This document shows, piece by piece, positions 19,637 through 29,489 of a stretch of DNA of 64,000 nucleotides (its first letter is position 1; each line of letters begins with the position of its first letter). The DNA comes from Jaminaea rosea (taxonomy: Eukaryota > Basidiomycota > Exobasidiomycetes > Microstromatales). Made by a program: the position numbers and the translations under genes. The DNA is taken from assembly GCF_003144245.1 (NCBI RefSeq), contig NW_020289976.1, positions 1,178,001-1,242,000 on the forward strand, written 5' to 3'. The notes under the pieces are model-generated. The model worked only from the letters and a program-made list of their open reading frames with translations. It was not told the origin of the DNA and did not search any database.

Positions 19637-20808
19637 TATGCTTCTGCTTTTGTCGCTGCTGTCTGCTGCAGGTACGAGACGTTGTAGACAGGCGAGTATG
19701 CCTGGCGAATGGAGATGACACACATTCGTCCGTAGCATGCTGTGCTTACCTCGGGGCGCCGGAGCTACGGCCTATTCCCTCGTATCTTCTCGGCACCCTC
19801 GCTTCTTCCCGCTCGCTGTTGGAGTGGGATTCAGCAGGCGGCGATACGTAGGACAACTACGCAAGCTTTGAAGCCGGCACACCCGTGAGACTTCGCGATC
19901 CCTCCAAGCCCCCCCGCATATTGCTCTGCATTCATACCGTGAGATCGTGAGACCTGATGCCAAGTTGCTCGGCATCGTTGTCGTCTGACAAGCCGGCGGC
20001 TACTTCATTGCTGTGCCTTCTCCCGGGACCAGACGTCCGTGCACAGCTTCAGGCAAGGACATGTCCATCGTCAAGCTCACGCTAGAGCATAAGCAAGAAA
20101 GAAGCTACGTTTCGAGCGTGGAGCGCGTAGCGTAGCGTGGCATTGAGTCAGCGGCATCTCGTCGCGGTAGCGTTGATCCTTCCGCTCAAGCAGCGACCCA
20201 AGACGCGAGAGCGATTCCGCTTTCAGCACGCCTGCGCCTCCTCCGCCTTTCGCTCGCTGCGCCTTATTAATAGGGCTTCGCTCAGCGACTCGCATGCTCG
20301 CGGAAGGGAAGGCGGGCAGGCAGGCGGGCAGGCAGGCAGGCAGGCGGGCAGGCAGGCAGCAGGTGATCGACGGCTCGATGAGCAATCCAGCGAAGGAGAG
20401 CTCTTGGAAGCGGAGTCCACCCGCACAAGCGGGCAACAAGAACTCTCTCATCGTGAGGGCAAGGGCGATGTTGCCCTGCAATGCAATGCCAGGGCCACTG
20501 TGTTGCTCTCTCCTGTCGCGGAACGTCGAGAGCCGTCGGTATTGACTTTGACTGGATTTGAGCATCCGAGCAGCTTGGAATTGGGTGACGAGGCGGCCAA
20601 GGCTAAGCTAGGCACCCTCTCTCTGATCGGAGCCAAGCCTGAAGCCACTGCGAACCTCTCGCCTTCAGAGGACGTTTACCAAATAAAAGTCGTGGGCCGT
20701 CGCCGTCGTCACAGCCGCTGCCGCTGCTTTCTCTTTCTCTGTATTGACTTTTCTACCATTCATCCAACCGACTTACGAGCTCGTCATCTTTTACAGAGCG
20801 ACTTCATC
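19637..20808. other. Intergenic and upstream region of the DOMON-b561 gene
   Basis: 1.17 kb. It carries the SQS1-like 3' end, a GGCA/GGGC simple repeat at 20311-20360, and a pyrimidine-rich leader at 20715-20800. The frame of the downstream gene stays open back to 20137, but that stretch is Arg/Ser/Gly-rich, repeat-derived, and has no homology-like blocks. Confidence 0.45.
20311..20360. repeat. GGCA/GGGC short tandem repeat
   Basis: About 50 bp made almost wholly of GGCA and GGCG/GGGC tetranucleotides on the + strand, about 450 bp upstream of the DOMON-b561 start. A shorter related run (GCAGGCAGGTAGGCAGGC) occurs near 22562. Confidence 0.8.
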
Positions 20809-22083
20809 ATGGTCGCCTTCTCTACGTCAACCCGCAGCACCATGATGCTTTTCACTGCCGCCTTGGCGTCGCTGTTCGTCGCGACGCCCGCCACGGCCCA
20901 GATCAATCCTCAAGAGAATGGTCCCCACTTTGCTGACTCTTTCTGTGGCCCCGACTTTTGTGTCACGGGCATCTACACGCCGTCTCAACAGAGCATTAAC
21001 TACACGATGATCACAGCCGGCACCAGCTTCATGGGCTGGCGAGCCATCGGCGTGGGCAACCAGATGTCGGGCGCCAATATGCTCATTTCATGGCTTTCTG
21101 GTGGCCAGCCCGTCCTCTCGCACCGATCTGCGTCCGGCGAGGTGATGCCGACGACGACGCAGGCTCAGGGGGTCTTTATGCAGAACGAAGTCAGCCGTGT
21201 CGCCACAGACGCCGGCATGACCGTGTCGTCGTGGATGTTCGGCGGCATTGCAGAGAACCCAGGCTCTAGCTACGGCCACATCTGGGCCATCAACAAGAAC
21301 ACGGCTCCCTCCAGCTCGGATGTGTCGGCTAGGATCAGCAAGCACAACGACTACGGCTTCTCGTCGCTAGACCTCACCAAGCCTTACAATGGCGAGGCAC
21401 CTACGACTCCCCCGGGAGTCACCGCGCTCCTAGGCTACGGTGGCGCTGCGGCTTCGACATCTTCCTCCTCGGGCGCTACCGGTCAATCAGGTGGCCAGAT
21501 GCGCGAGCTCAATATGAAGAACAACCTCATCATTGCGCACATGGTCTTCATGATTCTCACCTGGCTCATCCTCGTCCCTGCGGCTATCCTCGTCGCTCGA
21601 TGGGGTCGCACGCTCTTCACCTGGTTCCCCGTGCATCGGGGCATCCAGCTTGCGTCATTGGTCGCCATCTTCATTGGCTTCTTCCTCGGTGTGGGAGCAG
21701 TAGCCAACATCGGCATCCCTCACTTTGCCTCGACGCACACGAAGCTCGGGCTCGCCATCTTCCTCATCACCCTCTTCCAGGTCGCGCTCGGCCAGGTGGG
21801 CCACGTAGTGCGACGCAAGAAGGGGATTCGAGTGCAGAACTACGTCCATGCGGCGCTTGGCTGCCTCCTCTTTGGCCTAGCCATCTGGAACATCCACGAG
21901 GGATTGGCCCTTTGGAAGTGGGGCGTACCCGACTACGCTAGCTACATCGTGTACGCGTGGGCGGCGGTCCTCTTTGTGGCCTACGTTGCTGGGTTTGTCA
22001 TGCTGCCCAAGGAGATGAGGCAGGCCAAGGAGGGCTCGTCGAAGGAGGAGCAGTCGGTTCTCACCAAGCAGAACTCGCCGTGA
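20809..22083 (+). CDS. DOMON-cytochrome b561 membrane reductase
   Basis: Secretory-pathway or plasma-membrane haem protein that should pass electrons across a membrane. The ATG at 20809 starts a 424-residue product with a signal peptide (MLFTAALASLFVATPATAQ). The lumenal DOMON domain (~30-185) contains SFCGPDFCVTGIYTPSQQS and a GWRAIGVG block, like the cytochrome domain of cellobiose dehydrogenase. A Gly/Ser linker leads to a b561 core with four haem His: IIAHMVFM, FPVHRGIQ, STHTKLG and YVHAALG. About six TMs run from ~235 to ~400, followed by a charged cytosolic tail. The electron donor and acceptor are unknown; ferric reduction is a common role in the family. The gene is intronless. Confidence 0.9.
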   Translation: MVAFSTSTRSTMMLFTAALASLFVATPATAQINPQENGPHFADSFCGPDFCVTGIYTPSQQSINYTMITAGTSFMGWRAIGVGNQMSGANMLISWLSGGQPVLSHRSASGEVMPTTTQAQGVFMQNEVSRVATDAGMTVSSWMFGGIAENPGSSYGHIWAINKNTAPSSSDVSARISKHNDYGFSSLDLTKPYNGEAPTTPPGVTALLGYGGAAASTSSSSGATGQSGGQMRELNMKNNLIIAHMVFMILTWLILVPAAILVARWGRTLFTWFPVHRGIQLASLVAIFIGFFLGVGAVANIGIPHFASTHTKLGLAIFLITLFQVALGQVGHVVRRKKGIRVQNYVHAALGCLLFGLAIWNIHEGLALWKWGVPDYASYIVYAWAAVLFVAYVAGFVMLPKEMRQAKEGSSKEEQSVLTKQNSP

Positions 22084-22990
22084 GGCATGGTGGCACTACT
22101 GGACCGTGTCCCTGCCTCCATCTATTAGCCTCTCGGTTCCTCTCGCTCCTGCCTGTATACCATTCTCGTGTGCGCCGTGTATATACTATCATCTCAATCC
22201 TCATCTTGTCGCTCGCCACTGCCCAAAGCGCGGCATTACGCTGCCAATCGTCCGTCCTACTGCGTCGCGCTTCACCACGCGGCCTTGCATCATGGCAATG
22301 ACCGCCAGCGTCTATTTCGACGGCGGCTGCTCGTCACTTGTCTTGCTTTTGCTGACGAGACCCGTGCTCCCCGCTCGTTGTCTTACCATGATCATTGTCG
22401 CATCCGTCTGCGTCACCGTCTCATCGCGACGTGTCGATCTTTCAGCATCCCATCGCAGCCGGTTGGTTCCTCGGCCTCTCGGTCTCGAGTCTCGATTCTG
22501 GAAGCGTCGTAGCGGCTGCTGCTCGATCCGTCAACCCTCGCTCGAGGCCAAGCAAGACAAAGCAGGCAGGTAGGCAGGCGCTGACGCGGCCTGCCCCTTT
22601 GGCGGCCTGTGACTCCGCCCGGCCCAAGCAAGCCCCGCCCACAGCTTGCGCCCACAGCCTGCTTGGGTTCCGCTTGCCGCCCTGCTTGACGCTTGACTCC
22701 ACCCAATGACGCGGACAAGACTCGCACTCAGACTGCCGCCGACCTCCTTATCAACTGGGCGGCCCCCTTGAACCCCCTTCCTCCCCTTACCACCACAACT
22801 ATCATCACTTCGACCTCCTAAGCACCCCCTGTAACCAGCAATAGCATCTGCTCCTCGCCAGTAGCAGCTTCGCCACCTTCACAGAACGCACCACCTTCAC
22901 TACCCTCATCGCGCAGCATCGCAGCCCGCCTCGTCGCCACAACCTACCAACCTACATCGTACCCTCTCATATCACCTCTTTTAGGACAAT
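22084..22990. other. Intergenic spacer upstream of AN1 protein gene
   Basis: 907 bp between tandem genes. It includes the b561 3' UTR and, from about 22740, a C-rich leader without strong secondary features. Short overlapping frames on both strands show no protein-like composition. Confidence 0.4.
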
Positions 22991-23239
22991 ATGGCCAAGA
23001 AGCGCTGCCAACACAATTCTGGTCCTGACGTTCCCGAGGGACAGCAGCGTTGTGGCAATGCTGCCTTGACCATCGCCGGCGTCTGCCCACACTGCGTCAA
23101 GGCTCACTGCGCCCAGCATCGTCTGCCGGAGCAGCACGCCTGCTCGCAGACCAACGCCATTCGCAACACGGCCTTCGCTGCCAACAAGGCTAAGCTTGAG
23201 AGGGAGCAGACCCAGTCAGATCGCGGCCTCGCCCACTAG
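22991..23239 (+). CDS. Small AN1-type zinc-finger protein
   Basis: An 82-residue protein that is essentially one AN1 zinc finger. The spacing is clear from residue ~21: C-x10-C-x2-C-x4-C-x2-H-x5-H-x-C (CGNAALTIAGVCPHC, then AHCAQHRLPEQHAC). A further Cys and His near the N-terminus (KKRCQH) complete the set. A short charged helix-like tail follows (AANKAKLEREQTQSDRG). Stand-alone AN1 proteins are usually tied to proteasome, ubiquitin or stress responses, so that role is inferred. It is single-exon with a long CT/AC-rich upstream leader. The finger is clear enough that this is unlikely to be a chance ORF. Confidence 0.85.
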   Translation: MAKKRCQHNSGPDVPEGQQRCGNAALTIAGVCPHCVKAHCAQHRLPEQHACSQTNAIRNTAFAANKAKLEREQTQSDRGLAH

Positions 23240-24097
23240 GTGTGCGCTCTTTACACCGCCATGTCAACTCGGAACGCGCCGTAGTGCGCCCTCACGCAAG
23301 ACTGGCATAGCGCTCGCTGCATAGCATCACGGACGCCACTCCCCCCTCTTTCTCGTCCTCGGCTTCGGCCAACTCGCCCTCAGTGGCGACCAACAGCATC
23401 AACCAACTTCAAATTACCAACTTCAACATAGCATAGCATTCAAAGCCACCTCATGACGCAGGGTCAGCGAGACCGAGGGCGCCGAGTAGGAGCAAGGCAA
23501 CCATCGCCCGCACGCATATCCACCAGGCATTGCCTCGGACAGGCTGATTGGACCTGCCCGCACAGCTCTCTCCTCTCACTCTCCCGTCTTCCACTTCTAC
23601 TGTATCACAATCTCCTTTAACCGTCTTCGTTCCCTCCACCTCCTCCGATCACCTCTAATACATGGCGCATCACATCGACCAAACGCTCTCGTCGTTGATT
23701 CAAACAGCCAGCGGTCGAGTCATCTCCCTCGCGGCTACGCCAAATCTCGTTTTCCCATTTCTGCGTTACCTCTCGTGTTCTCGTTGTCGTCGTCAATCAA
23801 ATGTGCATCACCGAAAATCACAAGCGTCTGCGGGCGTGAGTCCTACGTTTGTCTGGCAGGCACAGGCTTGCCGTCGAACAGGTAGAGAGGGTCAAACAGT
23901 CGGCTGTCACGGCTGCAGTTGAGCATGGTGAGTAAGGTAGTGCTGCATTGCTAAGATGGAATTGTCCAGGGGGAGGGGGATGCCCGATGTTGCCGCTGTC
24001 AAGCAGCGCTGCCAGGCTCATGCGGCCAGCTACGGTTTTCGTATTCCTCCTGCTGGTGGACCATGGCCAATCGCCGTAACCATCATCGGATTGACGC
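23240..24097. other. Convergent intergenic region (AN1 / ARL8)
   Basis: 858 bp between convergent stop codons, longer than other convergent gaps here. It contains splice-like motifs on both strands (GTGAGT at 23836 and 23928 on +) and a 27-codon ATG frame on the minus strand (23843-23926). Neither is strong enough to call a gene. Confidence 0.4.
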
Positions 24098-25149
24098 TCA
24101 AACTGCTACAGGCTGGCGATTACAAAGCCATTGCAGCGTCCTCGGGATGTTGGACTGCGTCTTTGACGAGATGGAGTAGCATGAAACCTCACGATTGCGC
24201 AGCGTGTCCAGGCGCCTGCGGGCGAGCAGTGTAAGCAAGCATATGTGTCAGCCCTCCCTCTCGCAGCTGTGCGCTGCTATCTTTGCGCCCTATCGCACTC
24301 ACATGACCCGTATCACCTCTTCAACGCTCGCGGCGCCCTTGACATCATTCTTCGTCGCCAACACCAGCAGCGGGATCCCCGAGAGCTCCGGCCTCGAAAC
24401 CAATGCATGAAGCTCCTCCGTCGCCGTATGCCAGGCAATATTTGCCAAGCGACTAGATGCTGACCCCGAGCCGGCAGCGGCGGTCAGGTTGGCTTGGCGG
24501 GTGGAGCGATCCGCTGAGGGGTCGATGGGGGCTTGCGCTGGTGAGTCGGAGGTTTGCTGCGCGGGTGAGGAGGCCTGCTGTTCGGCTTTGTTGGAGGTCA
24601 GACTGTCCACGCTGTTGGCTGTCTCGCCTTTCGTTGAAGGGGCTGAGGATGTGGGTGGCCGAGGTATTGCGGAGTCGACGACGAAGACGATGGCGGAGAC
24701 GCCACGACAGTACCTCTCCCACATCGAGCGGAACCTTGGTTGGCCGCTACGAGGGGTCGTGCGTAGGGTGATGGTGGTCAGAGGGGGCGAAAGGAAAAGC
24801 TGCTGCTGCTGTTGCTACTGCTGTCGCTGCTGCTCACCCAATATCCCACATCTTGATCTGCACATTGCCTCTTTGCACTTTCCTCATCTGTGGGCGCGAG
24901 TGATCGTGTGTCAGCAGCGCCTACTCTGTCTCCCTTGCTACCGAGCCGTCGCCTCGTCCCTCGCTCACTCGCACTCACATTGAACCCTACAGTGGGCACC
25001 ATCTCCTCGGCAAATTGCCCGCTACTGATCACATTAACCAGCGACGTCTTGCCTGCCGACTGCAGGCCAAGGATGACGATCTGGAGCTGCTTGGAGAAGA
25101 AGGTGGCCTGCAGCCATCGCAGGATGGGGCCAATGAGGGGGAGGTCCAT
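24098..25149 (-). CDS. ARL8: ARL8 small GTPase (4 exons) with a large loop insertion
   Basis: Arf-like GTPase of the Arl8 type, which acts on lysosome/vacuole positioning and tethering in other eukaryotes. Exons on the minus strand are 24979-25149, 24838-24887, 24303-24746 and 24098-24215. Introns of 91, 91 and 87 bp have GTGAGT or GTGAGC donors. The spliced 260-residue protein has a P-loop GLQSAGKTS, switch I in VPTVGFN, a short middle exon [10 protein letters not shown], the Arl8 hallmark [20 protein letters not shown], a nucleotide motif ATKND, and CYSISSKTQ as the G5 region. Residues ~101-172 form a Ser/Ala/Thr-rich insertion of about 70 residues where other Arl8 proteins have only a short link. 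The start at MDLPLIGP gives the expected amphipathic N-terminus. Confidence 0.9.
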
Positions 25150-26588
25150 CGCGTCAAGCCAAGCGAGGGACGAATGCTGAGGGGACCGAAAGGGATAGGT
25201 GAGTTGCGGTGATGGTCTTGGGATCAAGTCAAGGTTGCGGTGCTTTGGGTGGTGGGACGGACGAGGTGTGAACTCGCGACCCCTCGACTGACCTGCATGT
25301 GGAGAGCCCGTCGAGAGTCGACCGACTGCGAGATGCGGGCTCACACGCGGGCCGGGTTGGTTGGAACTGCGAGCAGAGGAGGTGGAAAAGTTGGTCTGTT
25401 GGATCAGGAAAGAGGAGGTGGACGAGATCCAAAAAGGAGCCAAGTCATCCTTTCACCAGCTCGTCAACCTCGTCGTAATGCCCTCATCTTCAGCTACCGT
25501 ACTTTCGAAGACCTCCAGTGGCTCCCCATGAGCTCTGCCGACCACGAACGGCCCACAGCTGCTGGCTAGCCCAGCGAAGCCAGCTCCAGCGCCAACCACT
25601 ACCTGGAGACAAGTATAATGGATCTCATCATCTTCATGACGCTTGCCAGCGGCATGCCTCTGCCATAATCACTCGAGCTCATTGAGCGACTCCAAGCTGC
25701 TATTCGCCCCTGAACGAAGGTCAGGGCGGATACTCGACATCGCCCAACCCACGTCTCATCGCTCGTCAGGCAGTCAACTCATCAGTTGCGCCTCAATTAT
25801 CGCTTGCGCTCGATACTGCTCATCATTCGTCGCACTCTGTTGCCGCTGCCTATGATGACGAATGTCTGTCACTCGACCCCTCGACGCTCAACGATACCGG
25901 CGGGGCCGAGTGAAGGAGCGAGTTTGGACGCAAGACTCAGGCACACCGTCAGTCCGCCTCAGATGAATTCAACTCCGCCGCCGCCCTTGCCGCCGTCCTA
26001 GCGCCTGGGACTGACCTGCGTCGTCGAACGGCGTCCATCCACCGACGATCCTCGTCTCATCGTCGCATCAATCTCATCTCCTCCTCTTCTCCATCGCATC
26101 ATCGACTACTTGCTCGCGGCTCTCCGCGACTCCACCAGGCCCTCTCTAATTTCCAACTTTGAGCCTCTGCTGTATCAGCAAGCTGACCAGGGGTGAGTAC
26201 ACGCCCATTGCGACCCCACGGTGCCTGTCCACCATGCAGCATACACGCAGGCGGACGCATCGGGAGCGCACGCGGCGTGAATGAGAACAGGAGCATGGCC
26301 GCTGATATCCACTACTCGTCTCATTCTCCTTGTCAATAGATCAATACGATCCCACATATTCACTTCTACAACCAGCCGTATTAACAACCCGACCCTTCAG
26401 TAGGGCACGCAAGCCACGCGTGTTCTCACCACCAACCACAACCGCAATCAATCACGCTCGTCGTGTTTCGATAGAGTCGCCATCCACGCGTCTCTGTAGA
26501 CTCAGACATCGTCCTTGAGGCCAGTGAATACTGCCGACTTGACCAGACTATCTGGTATAGCTGCTCTTTCTCCCAATTGGCAAACAAG
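25150..26588. promoter_or_regulatory. Divergent upstream region of ARL8 and MAF1
   Basis: 1.44 kb between divergent starts. The right part (about 26050-26588) is probably MAF1 5' UTR: it is CT/CA-rich and contains a possible 147-bp leader intron (26193-26339, GTGAGT..CAATAG). No credible coding sequence was found in the rest. Confidence 0.4.
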
Positions 26589-26663
26589 GTGAGCTCAATC
26601 GCGAAATGCTCAACGCGTTGAGGGCGTCAACACTGACCCCCGCCTCCTCCTCGCGCTGCGCAG
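26589..26663 (+). other. Probable 5' UTR intron of MAF1
   Basis: A 75-bp segment bounded by AAG|GTGAGC and GCGCAG, with a CTGAC branch motif about 30 bp before the acceptor. It contains an ATG (26606) in frame with MAF1, which splicing would remove. Confidence 0.6.
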
Positions 26664-26695
26664 TCTCCGTATCACACCCCTCTCCCGCGCCGACG

Positions 26696-28411
26696 ATGAA
26701 ATTCCTCGACTACCCCGAGCTCGAATCTCTCTCCAATACTCTCACCTTCGAATCTGCCGAATGCAAGGTCTTCACCCGCCTCGAGGCTTACTCGTGCAAG
26801 GCTGTCACCAAGGAGAAGCGTCTCTTTAAAGCGCTGGAGTCTGCATATCAACAGACGGCGTCGACGTCGCCTCAGGACTATCTCGAAGGCGCTCTCGACT
26901 CTCCTTTTGGCAGACTCGACCAACCTGCAGCGCGAAAGACGCTCTTCCTCCTCATATCGCTGCTCAACGGCGTCTTCCCTGATCATGACTTCAGCCAGGT
27001 CAATCCAGCAGATTTCCGCAGAGAGGTCAGCCCCGCAATGGTCTTGCATAGTTTGAGCACGACTTTGCATAGCCTGCGAAACGGGTCAGGAGGAGGGCCT
27101 CGCTCGTACAGCACCTTCACCGGTTCCTTCGACGACACGGAGCAGATTGCCGCTCGCTTTGCGACTTCTCATCCTTCGTCGTCGGCCGGCAGCCCTCCGA
27201 CTCGCCCCTTTGGAGCTATCGATGGTGCCACGCATGCCGGTCTTGCCAGTCTCTTCGATGACATCATGGACATTCGCGAGTGCGAAGTCTACACCTTCCA
27301 TCCGGACATGGACTCGGACCCGCACGCATGCCCTGAGCCTGACGAGGAAGGGTCCGGCTTCTTCGACAGTGGCAATGCCTACTACGATGACGCCGACGAC
27401 AGTGAGATGCAGAGCGTCAATGTGGTCACACCTCGACGCGGGAGTATCGCTTCGGATGAGATCGACACTCCCATGTTCGACGAGGATCTTGACGGAGGCT
27501 TCCCGGGCAAAAAGCATGGCGGACAGATGAACGCAGGCACGGGCGCCTACGCAACGAGCGAGGGCCCGCAGACCCCTCGCACGCCTGGCAGGAGTGCTCA
27601 GCGTGGGGAAACAGACCAGCGTCGTCGCGGCGATTTTGCATCGAGTAGTCTTACCTCTGCGAGCTCTATGGGCGCAACTACCGACGAGGACGAAGATATC
27701 GACGGTATCGGCGGCCTTCTCTGGTCGACCTATGCCTTCTTCTACAACCGGCGCCTCAAGCGTGTGCTGTTCGTGTCGGTCTGGTCCAGGCTCAATTCGT
27801 CCACCTCGGCAGGCAGCTGGACTTCTCCCCTCGCAGCCGGGTGGGAGCCTCCCATCGCCATGCCGCCCTCTCTCAAGCTTCCAGCCGCGATGGCACAAGC
27901 AGCCAGCAGGGGAGGGGCCCAATCGTCGTCAAAGGGTGCGGCCCCAGCTGTGGCGTCTTCTCTTCCGCCGTCCACTTCTTCGGCCCTCTCCACTCCTCAA
28001 CCGTCGCCCGCCAAGCTGGCCATGACACGAGGTCGTCGTGGCGCAGCGAGAGGCCGAGGTAGGGCAGCATCTGGCAGTCCGGCTCCTTCTTCGCTGTCAC
28101 CCTTCCCTCACGCAAGCCCTCGAGCTGCTCAGGAGCACGCAGCCGCCGCTGCAGCCGCCAATGCCCAATCGCAGACTCACCGTCAGACGCGAGCCGCAGC
28201 GGCCGCCGCTGCTACTGCCGGACCCAGCGCGAGTCTCGACGCGGCCGCGGTGGCGATCGGCGCGATGCCTTGCAGCGATGCTACCGTGTCCGTCGAGCCT
28301 GCACAGACAGACACAACGGCTACCCCGCCGCCGGCCGCAGCCAATTCCAAGCGCTCCGCAGACGGCAATGCTCCCAGCGTCAAAAGGCTGAGGCGTCAAG
28401 TCGCTGCGTGA
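26696..28411 (+). CDS. MAF1: MAF1, repressor of RNA polymerase III
   Basis: Nutrient- and stress-responsive repressor that binds Pol III, downstream of TOR/PKA signalling. The ATG at 26696 gives the canonical N-terminus MKFLDYPELESLSNTLTFES. Region A continues ECKVFTRLEAYSCKAVTKEK. Further blocks are FPDHDFSQVNPADF, CEVYTFHPDMDSDP and the C-terminal core GLLWSTYAFFYNRRLKRVLF. The linker holding Ser/Thr-Pro-rich sequence between regions A and C is long and carries likely kinase targets. After the core there is an unusual ~200-residue Ala/Ser/Pro-rich tail with an RG-type patch, ending SVKRLRRQVAA. The product is 571 residues. In-frame extension to the ATG at 26606 is judged to be unspliced 5' UTR. 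Confidence 0.93.
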   Translation: MKFLDYPELESLSNTLTFESAECKVFTRLEAYSCKAVTKEKRLFKALESAYQQTASTSPQDYLEGALDSPFGRLDQPAARKTLFLLISLLNGVFPDHDFSQVNPADFRREVSPAMVLHSLSTTLHSLRNGSGGGPRSYSTFTGSFDDTEQIAARFATSHPSSSAGSPPTRPFGAIDGATHAGLASLFDDIMDIRECEVYTFHPDMDSDPHACPEPDEEGSGFFDSGNAYYDDADDSEMQSVNVVTPRRGSIASDEIDTPMFDEDLDGGFPGKKHGGQMNAGTGAYATSEGPQTPRTPGRSAQRGETDQRRRGDFASSSLTSASSMGATTDEDEDIDGIGGLLWSTYAFFYNRRLKRVLFVSVWSRLNSSTSAGSWTSPLAAGWEPPIAMPPSLKLPAAMAQAASRGGAQSSSKGAAPAVASSLPPSTSSALSTPQPSPAKLAMTRGRRGAARGRGRAASGSPAPSSLSPFPHASPRAAQEHAAAAAAANAQSQTHRQTRAAAAAAATAGPSASLDAAAVAIGAMPCSDATVSVEPAQTDTTATPPPAAANSKRSADGNAPSVKRLRRQVAA

Positions 28412-28911
28412 GAGCACATTCAGCGCCGTGTACCTACCAGTCGTGACAAGATCTCAGGACAGATCTTGCTCATCCAGTCCCTACGCCAGTGTCACTCAAT
28501 CGTTTCCGCTCGTCTACTACTTCCACCATGTATTGACTTGTCTTTTCTCGCGCGTCTCCTATCCTATGCAACTACCACCTTGACCTTCAGTGTCGCGCTT
28601 TGAGTTCCTCCTCGCTCCGTCGAGCCTGCTTCTTGATCTCCACGCATTCGTACGAGGTCGATAGCAACGAATCCATTAGAAAGCGCACGAGGACGGGTCC
28701 AATACAAAAGAAGCACAAGAAGATAGGAGCGAACAACGAGTGAAGCATCAAATGGAAAGATCAAAGGTAGGAAAGCACGCCGGCCCGTGTGCGCGCAGAG
28801 CAGGCGGCGCGTCGGGCTGAGGACCGCTGGCTGCGAAACCGTAGTGGCCGTACATCAAGCGAGCACTGACGAGCCCTGGACAACATGGTATCATCGAGCG
28901 GGCTAGCGACC
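28412..28911. other. Convergent 3' spacer (MAF1 / GPI protein)
   Basis: 500 bp between convergent stop codons, presumably the two 3' UTRs. No ORF with protein-like composition, repeat or RNA gene is seen. Confidence 0.4.
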
Positions 28912-29489
28912 TCAGATGGCCAGCATCAGGGCCCCGAACGCAGCGGCGCCCAGGGGTCCTCCGACCACCCACGCCCAGCTACCCTGCCCCGCCCCAAGAG
29001 CCACTGCGGCGTTAGGCGCGTTACTCCTCGTCGCCGAAGCCGAGCTTGTCGAGCTTCCCACAATGACACCGCCTGTGAGAGTCCCCGTCCTCGAAGCCGG
29101 ACCACCAGCTCCGTCATTACCCTGTGAGAGGTTGCTGAAAGCAGCAGCAGCGCCGGTCTCTGCCAGACGTGAGAGGGAGGCAGCAGTCTCGGCCGCGTTG
29201 GTGGGTGCGGAGAAGGCTTGCGAGGAGGCTGGCGCCGTCACAGGGCCGTATTGCGTTGCGGTTGAAGCAGTGTTTCCCGCGGGAAGGGCGGTGCCTGAAA
29301 GAGATGAGAGCGAGGCACGTTAGCTTGGATGTTTGGCTAGCTCACGGCGGGTGGCGACGACTCACAATCGCCATACTGAACGCAGGCTGACTGGGCGTTG
29401 TTAGTTGTCAGGGGGCCGATGGGATCTTGCGCCGAAACGGAGGCCGCGAGGAGAGCCACAGCGGCTGAGAGGAAGAGTGAGGTCTTCAT
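28912..29489 (-). CDS. Small secreted GPI-anchored protein (2 exons)
   Basis: Cell-surface protein of 168 residues; no family recognised. Exon 1 (29366-29489) encodes a clean signal peptide, MKTSLFLSAAVALLAASVSA, followed by a short segment with Cys (QSACVQYGDC). A 71-bp intron (29295-29365, GTGAGT..TTTCAG) splits a Cys codon; exon 2 is 28912-29294. The mature chain is Ala/Ser/Thr/Gly-rich with few charged residues. It ends in a hydrophobic tail (SWAWVVGGPLGAAAFGALML) after a small-residue stretch, the pattern of a GPI-attachment signal. The two Cys around QYGD are the only ones after the signal peptide. It could equally be called an effector-like or wall protein. Function is unknown. Confidence 0.72.

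Noticed and set aside
20137-20808. Long N-terminal extension of the DOMON-b561 protein as the normal product
   Set aside because: The downstream ATG begins a clean signal peptide, and the extension is repeat-derived and unlike the family.
22413-22727. Overlapping 80-105-codon frames on both strands before the AN1 gene
   Set aside because: Several frames are open at once, a sign of low stop frequency rather than coding. No protein-like segments.
26606-26695. Upstream ATG as the normal MAF1 start
   Set aside because: It lies inside a segment with good intron signals, and family members begin MKFLDYPELE. Kept only as a possible retained-intron isoform.
27086-27922. 278-codon minus-strand frame inside MAF1
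   Set aside because: It is antisense to a certain gene and its composition is explained by the complementary codons; no start context or domain.
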